Assembly (NCBI GenBank): GCA_902800055.1
Contig: CADCCW010000022.1
Coordinates: forward strand, 1-38,673
Source of the DNA: an uncultured bacterium
GTDB taxonomy: Bacteria > Verrucomicrobiota > Kiritimatiellia > RFP12 > UBA1067
Length of the DNA: 38,673 nucleotides
Direction of reading: 5' to 3'
Part shown: positions 1 through 8,182 of the stretch, one piece after another
Position numbering within the stretch: position 1 is the first letter of the stretch
How the letters are laid out: every line of letters begins with the position of its first letter
Notes under the pieces: generated by a model
Told to the model about the DNA's origin: nothing
Databases searched by the model: none
Seen by the model: the letters and a program-made list of their open reading frames with translations, nothing else
Program-made: the position numbers and the translations under genes

Positions 1-99
1 GTACCAAGAATGCGATTGCTGCGCCGGTTGGCGGCCATGGCGGCCGGATGTGCGCTGGCCTTGACGGTGAGCGCCGAGATGATGATTCCGCGCGGTCCG
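1..99 (+). repeat. 99-bp exact direct repeat, copy 1 (sensor kinase 5' end)
   Basis: Bases 1-99 are identical to 6438-6536, which lie just inside the leaderless sensor kinase start. The repeat encodes a signal-peptide-like segment beginning MRLLRRLAAMAAGCALALTV. After base 99 the two copies diverge completely. Here the frame stays open to 270 but encodes nothing I recognise. The repeat starts exactly at the window edge, so its left boundary is unknown. It may be a real duplication or an assembly artefact (99 is a common assembly k-mer length). Confidence 0.9.
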
Positions 100-316
100 C
101 CATCGCCCTCTCAGCACCCGCCAACGCAAGCTCAAGAGTGTCCAGCAATTGACGAACCAAAAGAACAAACGTCAACTACAGGGTGCACGTCCTACTTGAC
201 GAACCGGGTAATGAAGACCCCCGCCTGTTTTGCCTTTGGCAATTCAGACGGGGATTTTGCCGCGGTGTAAAAGCGCCGCGTTTAGCGCAGGGAGAAGACA
301 AATCCCTTGGGCTAGG
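100..316. other. Intergenic, no gene recognised
   Basis: This stretch between the repeat and the 3' end of the surface-protein gene holds no convincing coding region. A plus frame running in from the repeat ends at 270 with no family resemblance. On the minus strand it is the region downstream of the surface-protein stop codon. I see no strong terminator with a T-run. Confidence 0.5.
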
Positions 317-922
317 TCAGCGGAGAATGTAGACGGATCCGATGCCAGTCAAAACCTCCCAGCAACCGAGGTCGATGCGTCTGTTGATGACGCGCTCGTT
401 GCCGTCGAGGTCCAGCGGCGAACAATCGGAGGGACGATAATTCTCATCCGTTGTGCCGCGGCCGATGAGCCTCGAGTCGCGCTTTTGGCGCATATTGCCA
501 GCGGAGACATTGACAAAGTCCGCGTCCGTCAGCACCGTCCATGTCGCGCAGGACTCGTTCGTCACCGCCGAGCCACAGTAGAAGAATCTCCCGAGGTTCG
601 CGGTGCCGAAGTTGGACAGCGCGGAATTGTCGCCGTTGCCGTATATGACGCTGTTCACCACCATTGCGTTTGCACTGTTGACATAAATGCCCGCCGAATA
701 GTTGTATGCGCCGCTGCTGTATGATGATGCTGTGTTGCCGGCAAGAGTGCAGTTGACGACTTTCGCCGTTCCATCCGCACAGATTCCGGCACCGGTGCTT
801 TTGTTATAGCATATGTTGTTCTTCATGAGGCAGGAGTCCACAACGCCACCGGACGCATAAACGCCTGCTCCATAGCTACGAAAGATTGCCCTCCAGAATC
901 TGGCAACGAACAAGCCGGCCAC
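317..922 (-). pseudogene. C-terminal part of the frameshifted beta-helix surface protein
   Basis: This frame continues the protein encoded at 876-4712. It resumes at GAGVYASGGVVDSC, which matches the same point in the previous beta-helix copy of that protein. It then follows the copy almost residue for residue through the NSVIYGNGDNSAL and ESCATWTVLTD segments, and ends in LDLDGNERV, a DLGCWEV segment and the tail GSVYILR. There is no start codon with a ribosome site of its own, so it is best read as the detached C-terminus of one broken gene (317-4712). The tail resembles those of the two other giant secreted proteins here. An assembly indel is possible instead of a true frameshift. Confidence 0.75.
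525..721. repeat. Internal gene repeat, copy 2 (beta-helix coding)
   Basis: This stretch is almost identical to 1834-2030 at a fixed offset of 1309 bp, with scattered single-base differences. Both encode the same part of successive beta-helix modules of the surface protein. The identity implies a recent tandem duplication or gene conversion. Confidence 0.85.
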
Positions 923-3900
923 CAGTCATATAGACGTTGCCGCCCTTTGCGCCCCGGTTAACACCTCCGCCGCTGATGATGCAGTTTTCAACCGTGCCTG
1001 CGGACAAACTAATGTGACCGCCCTGCCCTCCATCCGGAGCCCCACCCGTTCCATATCCTGTTCCAGAAATCGTCAAATTCGCAACGCGCGCCTGCGGATG
1101 CGTAATCAAGAATGCTCGTTTGCCGCTGACACTATCGACGATCGTTACATCGCCAGGATTGCCGGAATCGCCGACCACGGACACGGCGCTCGCAAGACGC
1201 ATGTCCGTTTCCGTCAGGCTGGTTCCTGCAAGAATCCTCACTTCAACGCCATCTATGCACATCACATTGCCGGAGACGTTGTTGGTTAGCGCAGCCAGCG
1301 CCGCCGTTAGCGTCGTCGACGCCGTGGCCTTAGTTTTGAAGGGGAACGTCGGCGTCGCGCAATTCGAATCAACATACATCACCTCTGGCGCGACAACGAC
1401 AAGGGTCGGCACCGTGTACCACTCGCCCCAGCTCGTACCGCCGTCAGGAGACGCCGAAAGCCGAACGGTGAAGAGACCCGCATCCGGATAGGCGTAAACG
1501 TGTACCGCATCCTGTGTATTCTCCACAATCCCGTTGCCGTAGTCCCACCGGAAGACAATGTCACTCGCAGGGCCAACGGCAGAGGCATTGAATGTTACAT
1601 TGGAGCCCTCAAGCACCGCGTAACTCGATGCAAAGCCAGCATACGCAAACGCCGACTGGTCAAGTTCATAGCAGCCGATATCGATCGCCGGTCCAGCAAC
1701 GCGGGCGTTGCCGTCAAGGTCGAGCGACGAGCAATCTACTGGAAGATAGGCGGTACCAGTTATACCGAAATCGACGAGCTTGGAGCCCACGATCGGACGA
1801 AGGTTCCCAGTGGCGAACTCGGCAAAGTCATTATCCGTCAGCACCGTCCATGTCGCACAGGACTCGTTCGTCACCGACGAGCCGCAGTAGAAGAATCTCC
1901 CGAGGTTCGCAGTGCCGAAGTTCGCCAGCGCGGAATTGTCGCCGTTGCCGTATATGACACTGTTCACCACCATTGCGTTTGCACTGTTGACATAAATGCC
2001 CGCCGAGTAGTTGTATGCGCCGCTGCTATAGGTTGACGGCACGTTGCCAGATATCGTGCAGTTGACAACCTTCGCCGTTCCCCCTGCAGTGATTCCGGCA
2101 CCTGCGGTTTTGTTGTAGCATATGTTGCCCTTCACAAGACAGGAATCCACAACGCCACCAGACGCATAGACGCCTGCGCCCAACCCCGTATTGCCGCCAA
2201 CATTACTTGGCGAAAGCCGGCCATTCAGAATCTGGCAACGCACAAGTTTGCCACCCGACATCCAGACATTGCCGCCTTGCGAAGCACCGCGACCAACGCT
2301 ACCACCGCTGACAACGCAGTCCACAATGGCACCAGCGGTCATGTAAACGTGTCCACCATAACCCCCATCAGAACTGTATCCACTTCCAGATATCGTCAAG
2401 TTCGAAACGCGCGCTTCCGCATGCGAGAGGTTAAACGCTCGCTTGCCCTTCGTGGCGTCGTTTACAATGACATTGTCGCGATCCACGCCGACAATGGCAA
2501 TCGGACCGTCAAGGGCAAAATCAGTCTCTCCGTACGTGCCGACGGCAACGCGGATTTCCACGAACTGCGCACCAGCCGCAATCGCGGCCTTCGCATTCTC
2601 TACCGCACTGGAAATCGTCGCAAACGGCAACGCTTCGGAGCCATCGCCGCCAGAAACCGCATCGTCGTCTACAAAGTAGCGAAGATAGATCTTGAAATAT
2701 ATTTCGCTGGCCTTGCCGGCGTAATCATTGATGCCCGTGACGGTCAAGATGGCAGTCCCCGACTGCGTGTTGCTAGTGTAGGAAACCGTATAGTCCTGGT
2801 CTTTGGTTAACACCGTAACGCCGTCGCTCGTCCGCACAACGGGCTCGGGCGTGCATTCGCTTGCCCCCACATCCAGATACTGGTCGGGAATCGACTCGAT
2901 ATTGAAGTCCCCCGGCCGCAGGGCGAGGATCACGGTTCCCGAGCCACCGTTGCCGCCGCAATTTCGACTATCGGAATTAACGCCGAGCCAGCTGCCACCG
3001 CCGCCACCACCGCCGAAACCATCGGTACCGGGTTGACCTACGGCTTTCTTTTTACCGTCGCCGCCGCCGCCAAGACCGCCGAATCCGGGATCGCAAGAGT
3101 CAGAGCCGCCGCCGCCGCCGCCGCCGTAGTAAACCGCTTCGCCGGTGATGCTGCTCACGATGCCCTCGCCGCCATTGCCCGCGCGCTTGGGGCTGTCCGT
3201 GTACTGATAGCCCTCATGGCCCGCGCCGCCGCCACCGCCACCGGTCCTGCTGTCGCCGCCGCCGGTCGCACCGGCGTAGCCGATGCCGTCGATGCCGGCA
3301 CCTCCAGCTGAAGACTGTGTTCCGCCGCCTCCGGATGCGCCGGCCGCGCCGGCTGTATTGAACCAGCTGCCGCCGCCGCCACCGCCCACGACCGAGACGG
3401 AGATGTCCCCGAACGTGAACGATGTCGCCTTGCCATTGGCACCTTTGCTGTTATAGTTGCCCGCACCTGCGCCGCCCGCACCGACGGAGACCGTGAAGGT
3501 ATCGCCCGCCGAGAGAAGCGCGCGGACAATGCCAGTCGCGTTGGTGACGCCGCCGCCGCCGCCGCCGCCGCCCATGGCGTTGCCGCCGCCACCGCCACCG
3601 CCGACAACCAGATAGTCGGTCATCGCGAGATTGCGCTTCACTATCGCCGTTTTCGCGGACGAGGGGTCCTTGAAAATATAGACATACCTGCCGTCGACGA
3701 TTCTCCGCAAGGCCGTCGGGTCGGACGAGATGATGTTCTCGTCCTCTTGCTTCGTAGCGACGATATTGAATGTCTGCGACGCCAGCATCCCCGCGTATTC
3801 GCCCTTGCCCGTCACCGTTACCACCGCCATGCCAGCACCCTCGTTGTCAGCATACTCGACATCGAAAAGCGAACTCACGATATCGCCGCCAACGGTCCAG

Positions 3901-4712
3901 AAGGCGTTGTCGCTCGTATTGGAAACGACGCATTCGGGACGACTTGCCACGAAGGTTTCGTTGGTCTGGTCGGCAATCGGAAGGATGACCAATTTTGGGG
4001 TTGCGATATCCGCGCCGGCGGTGAAGTCGGTTCCGCCGGACAAGTCGCCGTAGAAGCGGGAGTTGACTTCGTCCCAAAGCCCGTTCTTCGATACGGACGT
4101 TCCGGCGTCCGTGTCCGTAATCGTCACGCGGCAGGGATGGAAATCGCGGACGAGAGTGCCGCTGTCGTGGAGTGTGAGACCATAGACACGGGAGGAAAGC
4201 GCGCGATTGCTGGCCTGGTCGAGCCCCGACGACGTGTTGAGAAAGAACATCGTCAGTGTCAGACTCGAAGTAAAGGTCTGATCCGCTCCGTCGTGAATTT
4301 TCGTGGGAGTGCCGCCGTTCACGGCCACCCAGAGCCGGCCGTTCTCATTGCTGACGACGCACCGGCTATTCTGATAGCTTATGCTACCAATCCAGCCGGA
4401 ATCGATTGTACCACAGTTCAAGGCCCACTTGTACGAATTGTTAATCCAAATGCCGAGCCTTAGGTCTCTGCCCTTGTTAACATCAGTACCCGGTCTCTCA
4501 CCAATAAAGCAGCTCGAACCGGCACTGGAGAGAACCATTACGTCTGCGGCCATGTTCACAGTTGACTTGCCGATTACACCGGTGTCGATCCACTGCGTAC
4601 CGGACGACTGGATGTACTCGACATAACTATCGAGGTTGGTCGTAACCGTAGCGCTTGCGATCATCGCCGCAAAGCACACAACGCCACATGCGAGTTTTCT
4701 CACCATGTTCAT
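876..4712 (-). CDS. Giant secreted surface protein: LamG-like, Gly-rich, beta-helix, PKD-like
   Basis: The protein is 1278 aa before a premature stop. It has a signal peptide (about 1-22), then a LamG-like jelly-roll (about 28-235; YVEYIQSSGTQWIDTG to VRDFHPC and NSRFYGDLSGG). An Ig-like segment follows, then a long glycine-rich block (about 370-590). After that come another Ig-like segment, a right-handed beta-helix with conserved short turns (GGHVYMTAG, GGNVWMSGG), a PKD-like domain (about 1020-1090) and a second beta-helix that is cut short. The ATG at 4712 follows AGGAG at good spacing and opens MNMVRKLACGVV, close to the start of the 30636-37193 protein (MNGVKKLAYGVV). It is probably exported and surface-attached or secreted; adhesion or glycan binding is inference. 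Base composition is lower in GC than the housekeeping genes. Confidence 0.8.
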   Translation of the reverse strand: MNMVRKLACGVVCFAAMIASATVTTNLDSYVEYIQSSGTQWIDTGVIGKSTVNMAADVMVLSSAGSSCFIGERPGTDVNKGRDLRLGIWINNSYKWALNCGTIDSGWIGSISYQNSRCVVSNENGRLWVAVNGGTPTKIHDGADQTFTSSLTLTMFFLNTSSGLDQASNRALSSRVYGLTLHDSGTLVRDFHPCRVTITDTDAGTSVSKNGLWDEVNSRFYGDLSGGTDFTAGADIATPKLVILPIADQTNETFVASRPECVVSNTSDNAFWTVGGDIVSSLFDVEYADNEGAGMAVVTVTGKGEYAGMLASQTFNIVATKQEDENIISSDPTALRRIVDGRYVYIFKDPSSAKTAIVKRNLAMTDYLVVGGGGGGGNAMGGGGGGGGVTNATGIVRALLSAGDTFTVSVGAGGAGAGNYNSKGANGKATSFTFGDISVSVVGGGGGGSWFNTAGAAGASGGGGTQSSAGGAGIDGIGYAGATGGGDSRTGGGGGGAGHEGYQYTDSPKRAGNGGEGIVSSITGEAVYYGGGGGGGSDSCDPGFGGLGGGGDGKKKAVGQPGTDGFGGGGGGGSWLGVNSDSRNCGGNGGSGTVILALRPGDFNIESIPDQYLDVGASECTPEPVVRTSDGVTVLTKDQDYTVSYTSNTQSGTAILTVTGINDYAGKASEIYFKIYLRYFVDDDAVSGGDGSEALPFATISSAVENAKAAIAAGAQFVEIRVAVGTYGETDFALDGPIAIVGVDRDNVIVNDATKGKRAFNLSHAEARVSNLTISGSGYSSDGGYGGHVYMTAGAIVDCVVSGGSVGRGASQGGNVWMSGGKLVRCQILNGRLSPSNVGGNTGLGAGVYASGGVVDSCLVKGNICYNKTAGAGITAGGTAKVVNCTISGNVPSTYSSGAYNYSAGIYVNSANAMVVNSVIYGNGDNSALANFGTANLGRFFYCGSSVTNESCATWTVLTDNDFAEFATGNLRPIVGSKLVDFGITGTAYLPVDCSSLDLDGNARVAGPAIDIGCYELDQSAFAYAGFASSYAVLEGSNVTFNASAVGPASDIVFRWDYGNGIVENTQDAVHVYAYPDAGLFTVRLSASPDGGTSWGEWYTVPTLVVVAPEVMYVDSNCATPTFPFKTKATASTTLTAALAALTNNVSGNVMCIDGVEVRILAGTSLTETDMRLASAVSVVGDSGNPGDVTIVDSVSGKRAFLITHPQARVANLTISGTGYGTGGAPDGGQGGHISLSAGTVENCIISGGGVNRGAKGGNVYMTGGRLVRCQILEGNLS
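1834..2030. repeat. Internal gene repeat, copy 1 (beta-helix coding)
   Basis: Partner of 525-721. It encodes the end of the first beta-helix module, including the YSAGIYVNSANAMVVNS turns, and is intact in frame. Confidence 0.85.
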
Positions 4713-4782
4713 CTTGCCTCTCCTGTTTGGTTAAATCCCATTTCCAGTTCAGGCATACACCCTCCCCCGAGATTTTGTCAGT

Positions 4783-4791
4783 ATTTTACCA
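4783..4791 (-). promoter_or_regulatory. Extended -10 promoter of the surface-protein gene
   Basis: The minus strand reads TGG-TAAAAT, followed by AC. The start codon at 4712 lies about 70 nt downstream, so this transcript has a leader with a ribosome-binding site (AGGAG). The rest of 4713-4847 shows no gene. Confidence 0.55.
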
Positions 4792-4847
4792 AACCCCCGC
4801 CGCCCTGCCAACCCCTACCAAAGTAGGGGGTGGTCATCAAACACTGC

Positions 4848-6203
4848 CTACAACTCCAATGGCTTGCCAATGTCATATATCATATTTGCCGGAAGCGAGT
4901 CCTTCTTGAGAAACATCACCATGTAGATTGGCGCATAGAAAACCTTGCCGACAACATCCATCGCATCATCGTCGAAAACAATCGCGGACTCGATTCCGTA
5001 TTCATCGCATTCCATCAGCTTGTTCAACGCTCGGTGACGCTTATAGTGCTTGCCGCTCTTGACCTCGATCGGCAGAATCTTCCCGCCCGTCTCCAGTACG
5101 AAATCTATCTCGCCATGTTCCCGCGACGAGTAATACGAAGGCAAGAATCCATGTGCAACAAGTTCTTGCGCCACAGCATTCTCGTATACCGAGCCGAAAT
5201 TGATGTCCAGTTCCGAATTGAGTATTCTCAACTGGATGCCGTCCATGTAGGATGCCGCCAGCAGCCCGACATCGTTCATGAACAGCTTGAAAAGATTGGA
5301 GCGCTTTGAGAGAACAAGCGGAACTACCGGCTCGTCGACAACGTAAGAAGGGATTGCAACACCCGCCTTCTTCAACCAGACAAATTCGTCTTCCAACCGC
5401 TCCGTACGCTCCCCCGGCTTTACGCTGTTCACATAGAACCGCTTGTTCTTCTTGTTGAGCTCCGGCGCAATGCGCTCAAAGACCTCTCGGATTCGCAACG
5501 AATTTTCTCTGTCGTATTTCGTTATGTCCTTCCTGTATTCGACAAGGATCTGCTCCTGCTCTTGCACCACGGCGGAGATATCGTGAGTGTCGAGATACCT
5601 TTGCACCGCCGCAGGCATGCCGCCGACGACAAGATACAGGCGAAACAGCTTCGACAGCCTTTCGTGGTAAAGGCGGTCGAGCGGACGTCTTTCCTCCCAC
5701 GATTTTCGCGCCGCCGCTATCAACTCCTCGCGTTCTCCGTTCGCAAGCACGAATTCCTCGAAGTCCAAAGGATACATCTTCACTTCGTCCATAAAGCCGA
5801 CGGGAACGGAGCGCACGTTTTTCAGTTCGACACCAAGAAGAGAGCCACTGAGGACGTAATGGCACGTACCGTCCTGAACAAGAAACTTTATGTAGGTGAC
5901 GGCCTCGGGGCATTCCTGAACCTCGTCAAGAAAAACGAGCGTCTTGCCTCGCATGAGGCCTTTCCTCGAAAACGTGGACAGCTTTTCGAGAATGTCGCTT
6001 TCATCGTCTACGTTCTCGAATATTCGTCTTGCCGATGGTGTTTTGACGAAGTTTATCTCTATGAAATTCTCGTAATGCCTCCTGGCAAAATCTTCAATTA
6101 TGAACGTCTTGCCAACCTGTCGTGCGCCATCAACCAATAGTGCATAACGTCCATTGTCAGAAAAGAACTGCTCCAATCTCTTGGATATTTTTCTTTTTAG
6201 CAT
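4848..6203 (-). CDS. AAA ATPase with DUF4143 C-terminal domain
   Basis: This 451-aa protein belongs to the AAA_14/DUF4143 family, widespread accessory ATPases of unproven function that may act in DNA or defence-related processes. Walker A GARQVGKT is at 26-33 and Walker B (LVFLDEVQE) at about 89-97. The C-terminal DUF4143 region carries the nuclease-like signature GEIDFV...IEVKSG near residues 362-385, resembling a PD-(D/E)XK core. The ATG at 6203 follows AAAGGAGG at 6-nt spacing, an excellent ribosome site. The gene lies alone between the surface-protein gene and the divergent kinase gene. Its GC content is visibly lower than that of nearby housekeeping genes, which fits horizontal acquisition. 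A second, different family member is at 19587-20939. Confidence 0.88.
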   Translation of the reverse strand: MLKRKISKRLEQFFSDNGRYALLVDGARQVGKTFIIEDFARRHYENFIEINFVKTPSARRIFENVDDESDILEKLSTFSRKGLMRGKTLVFLDEVQECPEAVTYIKFLVQDGTCHYVLSGSLLGVELKNVRSVPVGFMDEVKMYPLDFEEFVLANGEREELIAAARKSWEERRPLDRLYHERLSKLFRLYLVVGGMPAAVQRYLDTHDISAVVQEQEQILVEYRKDITKYDRENSLRIREVFERIAPELNKKNKRFYVNSVKPGERTERLEDEFVWLKKAGVAIPSYVVDEPVVPLVLSKRSNLFKLFMNDVGLLAASYMDGIQLRILNSELDINFGSVYENAVAQELVAHGFLPSYYSSREHGEIDFVLETGGKILPIEVKSGKHYKRHRALNKLMECDEYGIESAIVFDDDAMDVVGKVFYAPIYMVMFLKKDSLPANMIYDIGKPLEL

Positions 6204-6224
6204 ACTAAACCTCCTTTGCCGCGA

Positions 6225-6253
6225 ATTATAGCAAAAGAACTGTCATTTTGCAA
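6225..6253 (-). promoter_or_regulatory. Promoter of the AAA/DUF4143 gene
   Basis: The minus strand has TTGCAA (6248-6253), a 17-nt spacer and an extended -10 TGC-TATAAT (6225-6233). The predicted start point leaves a leader of roughly 15 nt that contains little beyond the ribosome site AAAGGAGG. Confidence 0.7.
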
Positions 6254-6316
6254 CCGGCCAAAGTGCTTGGTTTGGTCATTTTGTCAACCGCCAAAACCAT
6301 CATAATTGTCATTTTG
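6242..6316 (+). repeat. GTCATTTTG iterons at 33-bp phase
   Basis: GTCATTTTG occurs at 6242, 6275 and 6308, exactly 33 bp apart, about three helical turns. The first two copies are also followed by similar CAACC and GCCAAA blocks. The array overlaps the upstream part of the ATPase promoter and lies in the intergenic region shared with the kinase gene, as expected for phased regulator binding sites. Confidence 0.55.
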
Positions 6317-6337
6317 TTATACTCAAGCCGAGTATAA
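6317..6337. promoter_or_regulatory. Perfect 8-bp inverted repeat, possible operator
   Basis: TTATACTC and GAGTATAA form a perfect inverted repeat around AAGCC. It follows the third 33-bp iteron directly and sits between the divergent ATPase and kinase promoters. There is no T-run, so an operator is more likely than a terminator. Confidence 0.45.
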
Positions 6338-6417
6338 CCATACGCCAATGGCTTGCCGATTTTGACAATTTTTGAACCATCTGCAAACTGTCCCCATTGT
6401 GTTTGAACACCGTTTTT

Positions 6418-6426
6418 TGGTATAAT
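6418..6426 (+). promoter_or_regulatory. Extended -10 promoter of the sensor kinase gene, leaderless start
   Basis: TGG-TATAAT is followed by only eight bases before ATG at 6435. The expected transcription start therefore falls within about two bases of the start codon, and no ribosome-binding site can be present. No clear -35 is seen. Confidence 0.7.
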
Positions 6427-6437
6427 ACGGGCAAATG

Positions 6438-6536
6438 GTACCAAGAATGCGATTGCTGCGCCGGTTGGCGGCCATGGCGGCCGGATGTGCGCTGGCCTTG
6501 ACGGTGAGCGCCGAGATGATGATTCCGCGCGGTCCG
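6438..6536 (+). repeat. 99-bp exact direct repeat, copy 2
   Basis: Identical to 1-99. It covers the signal-peptide coding part of the kinase gene and ends exactly where the reading frame must change to continue into the kinase sensor domain. Confidence 0.9.
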
Positions 6537-8182
6537 AGGACGAGTTTGACGCCAACTTCCGATTCCTGGTAATCCAGAACGAATCCGGGACGCACTACGC
6601 GACCTCGCCCAGCGATGACATCAGCAAGGAATTCGTAGACGGACTGGTCGGCGCGGAAGTCACGATCGACGGAATCCGCGACCCCGCGTCGCCGCCCAAC
6701 CGGAGGTTCCTCGGGCCGACGGTCTTCATCAAGGGGTCCAAGGACATCCATGTCGTCAAGCCCGCACCGACCGACCCCTTCGCCGTTCCCGAAGTCAACC
6801 AGGACTTCACCACGAACCCCGCCGGCATCGCCTACCGCGGGCGTCACCGCATGCGCGGACGCGTTCTCGCCGTCTGGCAGGGTCGCTCAGCGCTGATCGG
6901 AAGGGAGGGTCAGGCCCCCTTCTCCCGCATCGAGTTCGCCGACGGCGAATCGCCGCGGTGCGGCTCGTTCATCGAGGCCGTCGGCTACCTCGAGACCGAC
7001 TTGAGCAGCCTCAACCTCACCCGCGCCCGTTGGCGGCCAACCGAAGCGGTGGAGCTGCCGGAGCCGGCTATTACGAACGTCACCGCAAAGGACCTTTTCA
7101 GCTTCGATGGACGACCGGCCCTCAACGCCACCTTCTACGGCAAGGCTGTCCGCATCGCCGGCACCGTCCTCAACCGGACCGAAGGCGGGCACTTCCAGAT
7201 CGACTCCGGCGGCATGCCGGTCACCGTGGACGTGAGCGCGCTGCCCGCCGAGGCGCAGACGTCGGAGATCGGCGCCAAAGTCGAGGTCGTCGGCATCTGC
7301 ATCCTCGACCTGTCGAACTGGCGGCCGAACGACATGTTCCCGCGCGCGCGCGGGCTCTTCGTCGCCGCCCGCACGCCGGACGACATCCACGTCCTCGCGC
7401 GCCCGTCCTGGTGGACGATGAAGCGCCTCCTCTCGGTCATCGTTGTCCTCGTCGGCGGGCTGGTCGCAATCATCATCTGGAACCTGTCGCTGCAGGCGCT
7501 CGTCGTCCGCCGCGCCCGACAGCTCTATAAGGCCGACCTCAAGCGCGCGACTTCCGAGCTGCGCGTCAAGGACCGCACGCGCCTCGCGGTCGAGCTGCAC
7601 GACGCGCTTTCGCAGAGCCTGACCGGCGTCTCGATGGAGGTCGAGGCGGCAATCCGCCACGGCGTCGGCAATCCCGGCGAGATGACGCGCCATCTCGCCG
7701 TGGCGGACAAGGTGCTCAAGTCGTGCCGGAACGAGCTGAGGAACAGCCTCTGGGACCTGCGCAGCGACGCGCTGGAGGCGCGCGACCTCGGCGAGGCCAT
7801 CCGCCGCACGCTGCTACCGCACGTCCGCGACATCGAGCTCAGGATCCGCTTCAACGTGCCACGCTCGCTGCTGACCGACAACGCGACGCACGAGATCCTC
7901 AGGATAATCCGCGAGCTCGCCGTCAACGGCATTTCGCACGGCGGGGCTAAGGCGATCCAGGTCGCCGGCGGCGTCGACGGCGGCAGGCTGCTCTTTTCAG
8001 TGCGCGACGACGGCGCCGGCTTCGACCCCGACACCGCGCCCGGCGTCCTGCAGGGCCACTTCGGGCTCGAGGGCGTGCGCGAACGCCTGCGCCAGCTCAA
8101 GGGGTCGCTGGTCTTCGAGCGCATGCCCGGCGGAGGCATGAGGGCGACGGTCGCGATTCCGCTTCCGGGGAGGAAACCATGA
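6485..8182 (+). CDS. NarX/DesK-type sensor histidine kinase (frame break near N-terminus)
   Basis: This membrane sensor kinase phosphorylates the regulator encoded next to it. The visible frame has an extracytoplasmic region with two OB-like segments (about 20-305), one membrane helix (about 314-337), a HisKA_3 box (ELHDALSQ, His about 372) and a HATPase with N box (ELAVNGISHG) and G boxes (DDGAGFDP, GHFGLEG). A sensor of this layout needs an N-terminal signal or helix. That segment exists from ATG 6435 (MRLLRRLAAMAAGCALALTV) but in another frame, which stops at 6572. The break falls at or before 6536, the end of the 99-bp repeat. The gene may be broken, recombined or misassembled; the ATG at 6485 is only the first ATG in frame. 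It overlaps the regulator by ATGA. Confidence 0.85.
   Translation: MCAGLDGERRDDDSARSEDEFDANFRFLVIQNESGTHYATSPSDDISKEFVDGLVGAEVTIDGIRDPASPPNRRFLGPTVFIKGSKDIHVVKPAPTDPFAVPEVNQDFTTNPAGIAYRGRHRMRGRVLAVWQGRSALIGREGQAPFSRIEFADGESPRCGSFIEAVGYLETDLSSLNLTRARWRPTEAVELPEPAITNVTAKDLFSFDGRPALNATFYGKAVRIAGTVLNRTEGGHFQIDSGGMPVTVDVSALPAEAQTSEIGAKVEVVGICILDLSNWRPNDMFPRARGLFVAARTPDDIHVLARPSWWTMKRLLSVIVVLVGGLVAIIIWNLSLQALVVRRARQLYKADLKRATSELRVKDRTRLAVELHDALSQSLTGVSMEVEAAIRHGVGNPGEMTRHLAVADKVLKSCRNELRNSLWDLRSDALEARDLGEAIRRTLLPHVRDIELRIRFNVPRSLLTDNATHEILRIIRELAVNGISHGGAKAIQVAGGVDGGRLLFSVRDDGAGFDPDTAPGVLQGHFGLEGVRERLRQLKGSLVFERMPGGGMRATVAIPLPGRKP

Noticed and set aside
2803..3607. Long frames rich in Ala, Pro or Arg opposite the Gly-rich block
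   Set aside because: They mirror the GGC/GGT codons of the minus-strand Gly-rich region, with no start site, domain or conservation of their own.
4848..6203. Toxin-antitoxin pair around the first AAA/DUF4143 gene
   Set aside because: No small partner gene adjoins it; the flanking genes are a surface protein and a sensor kinase.
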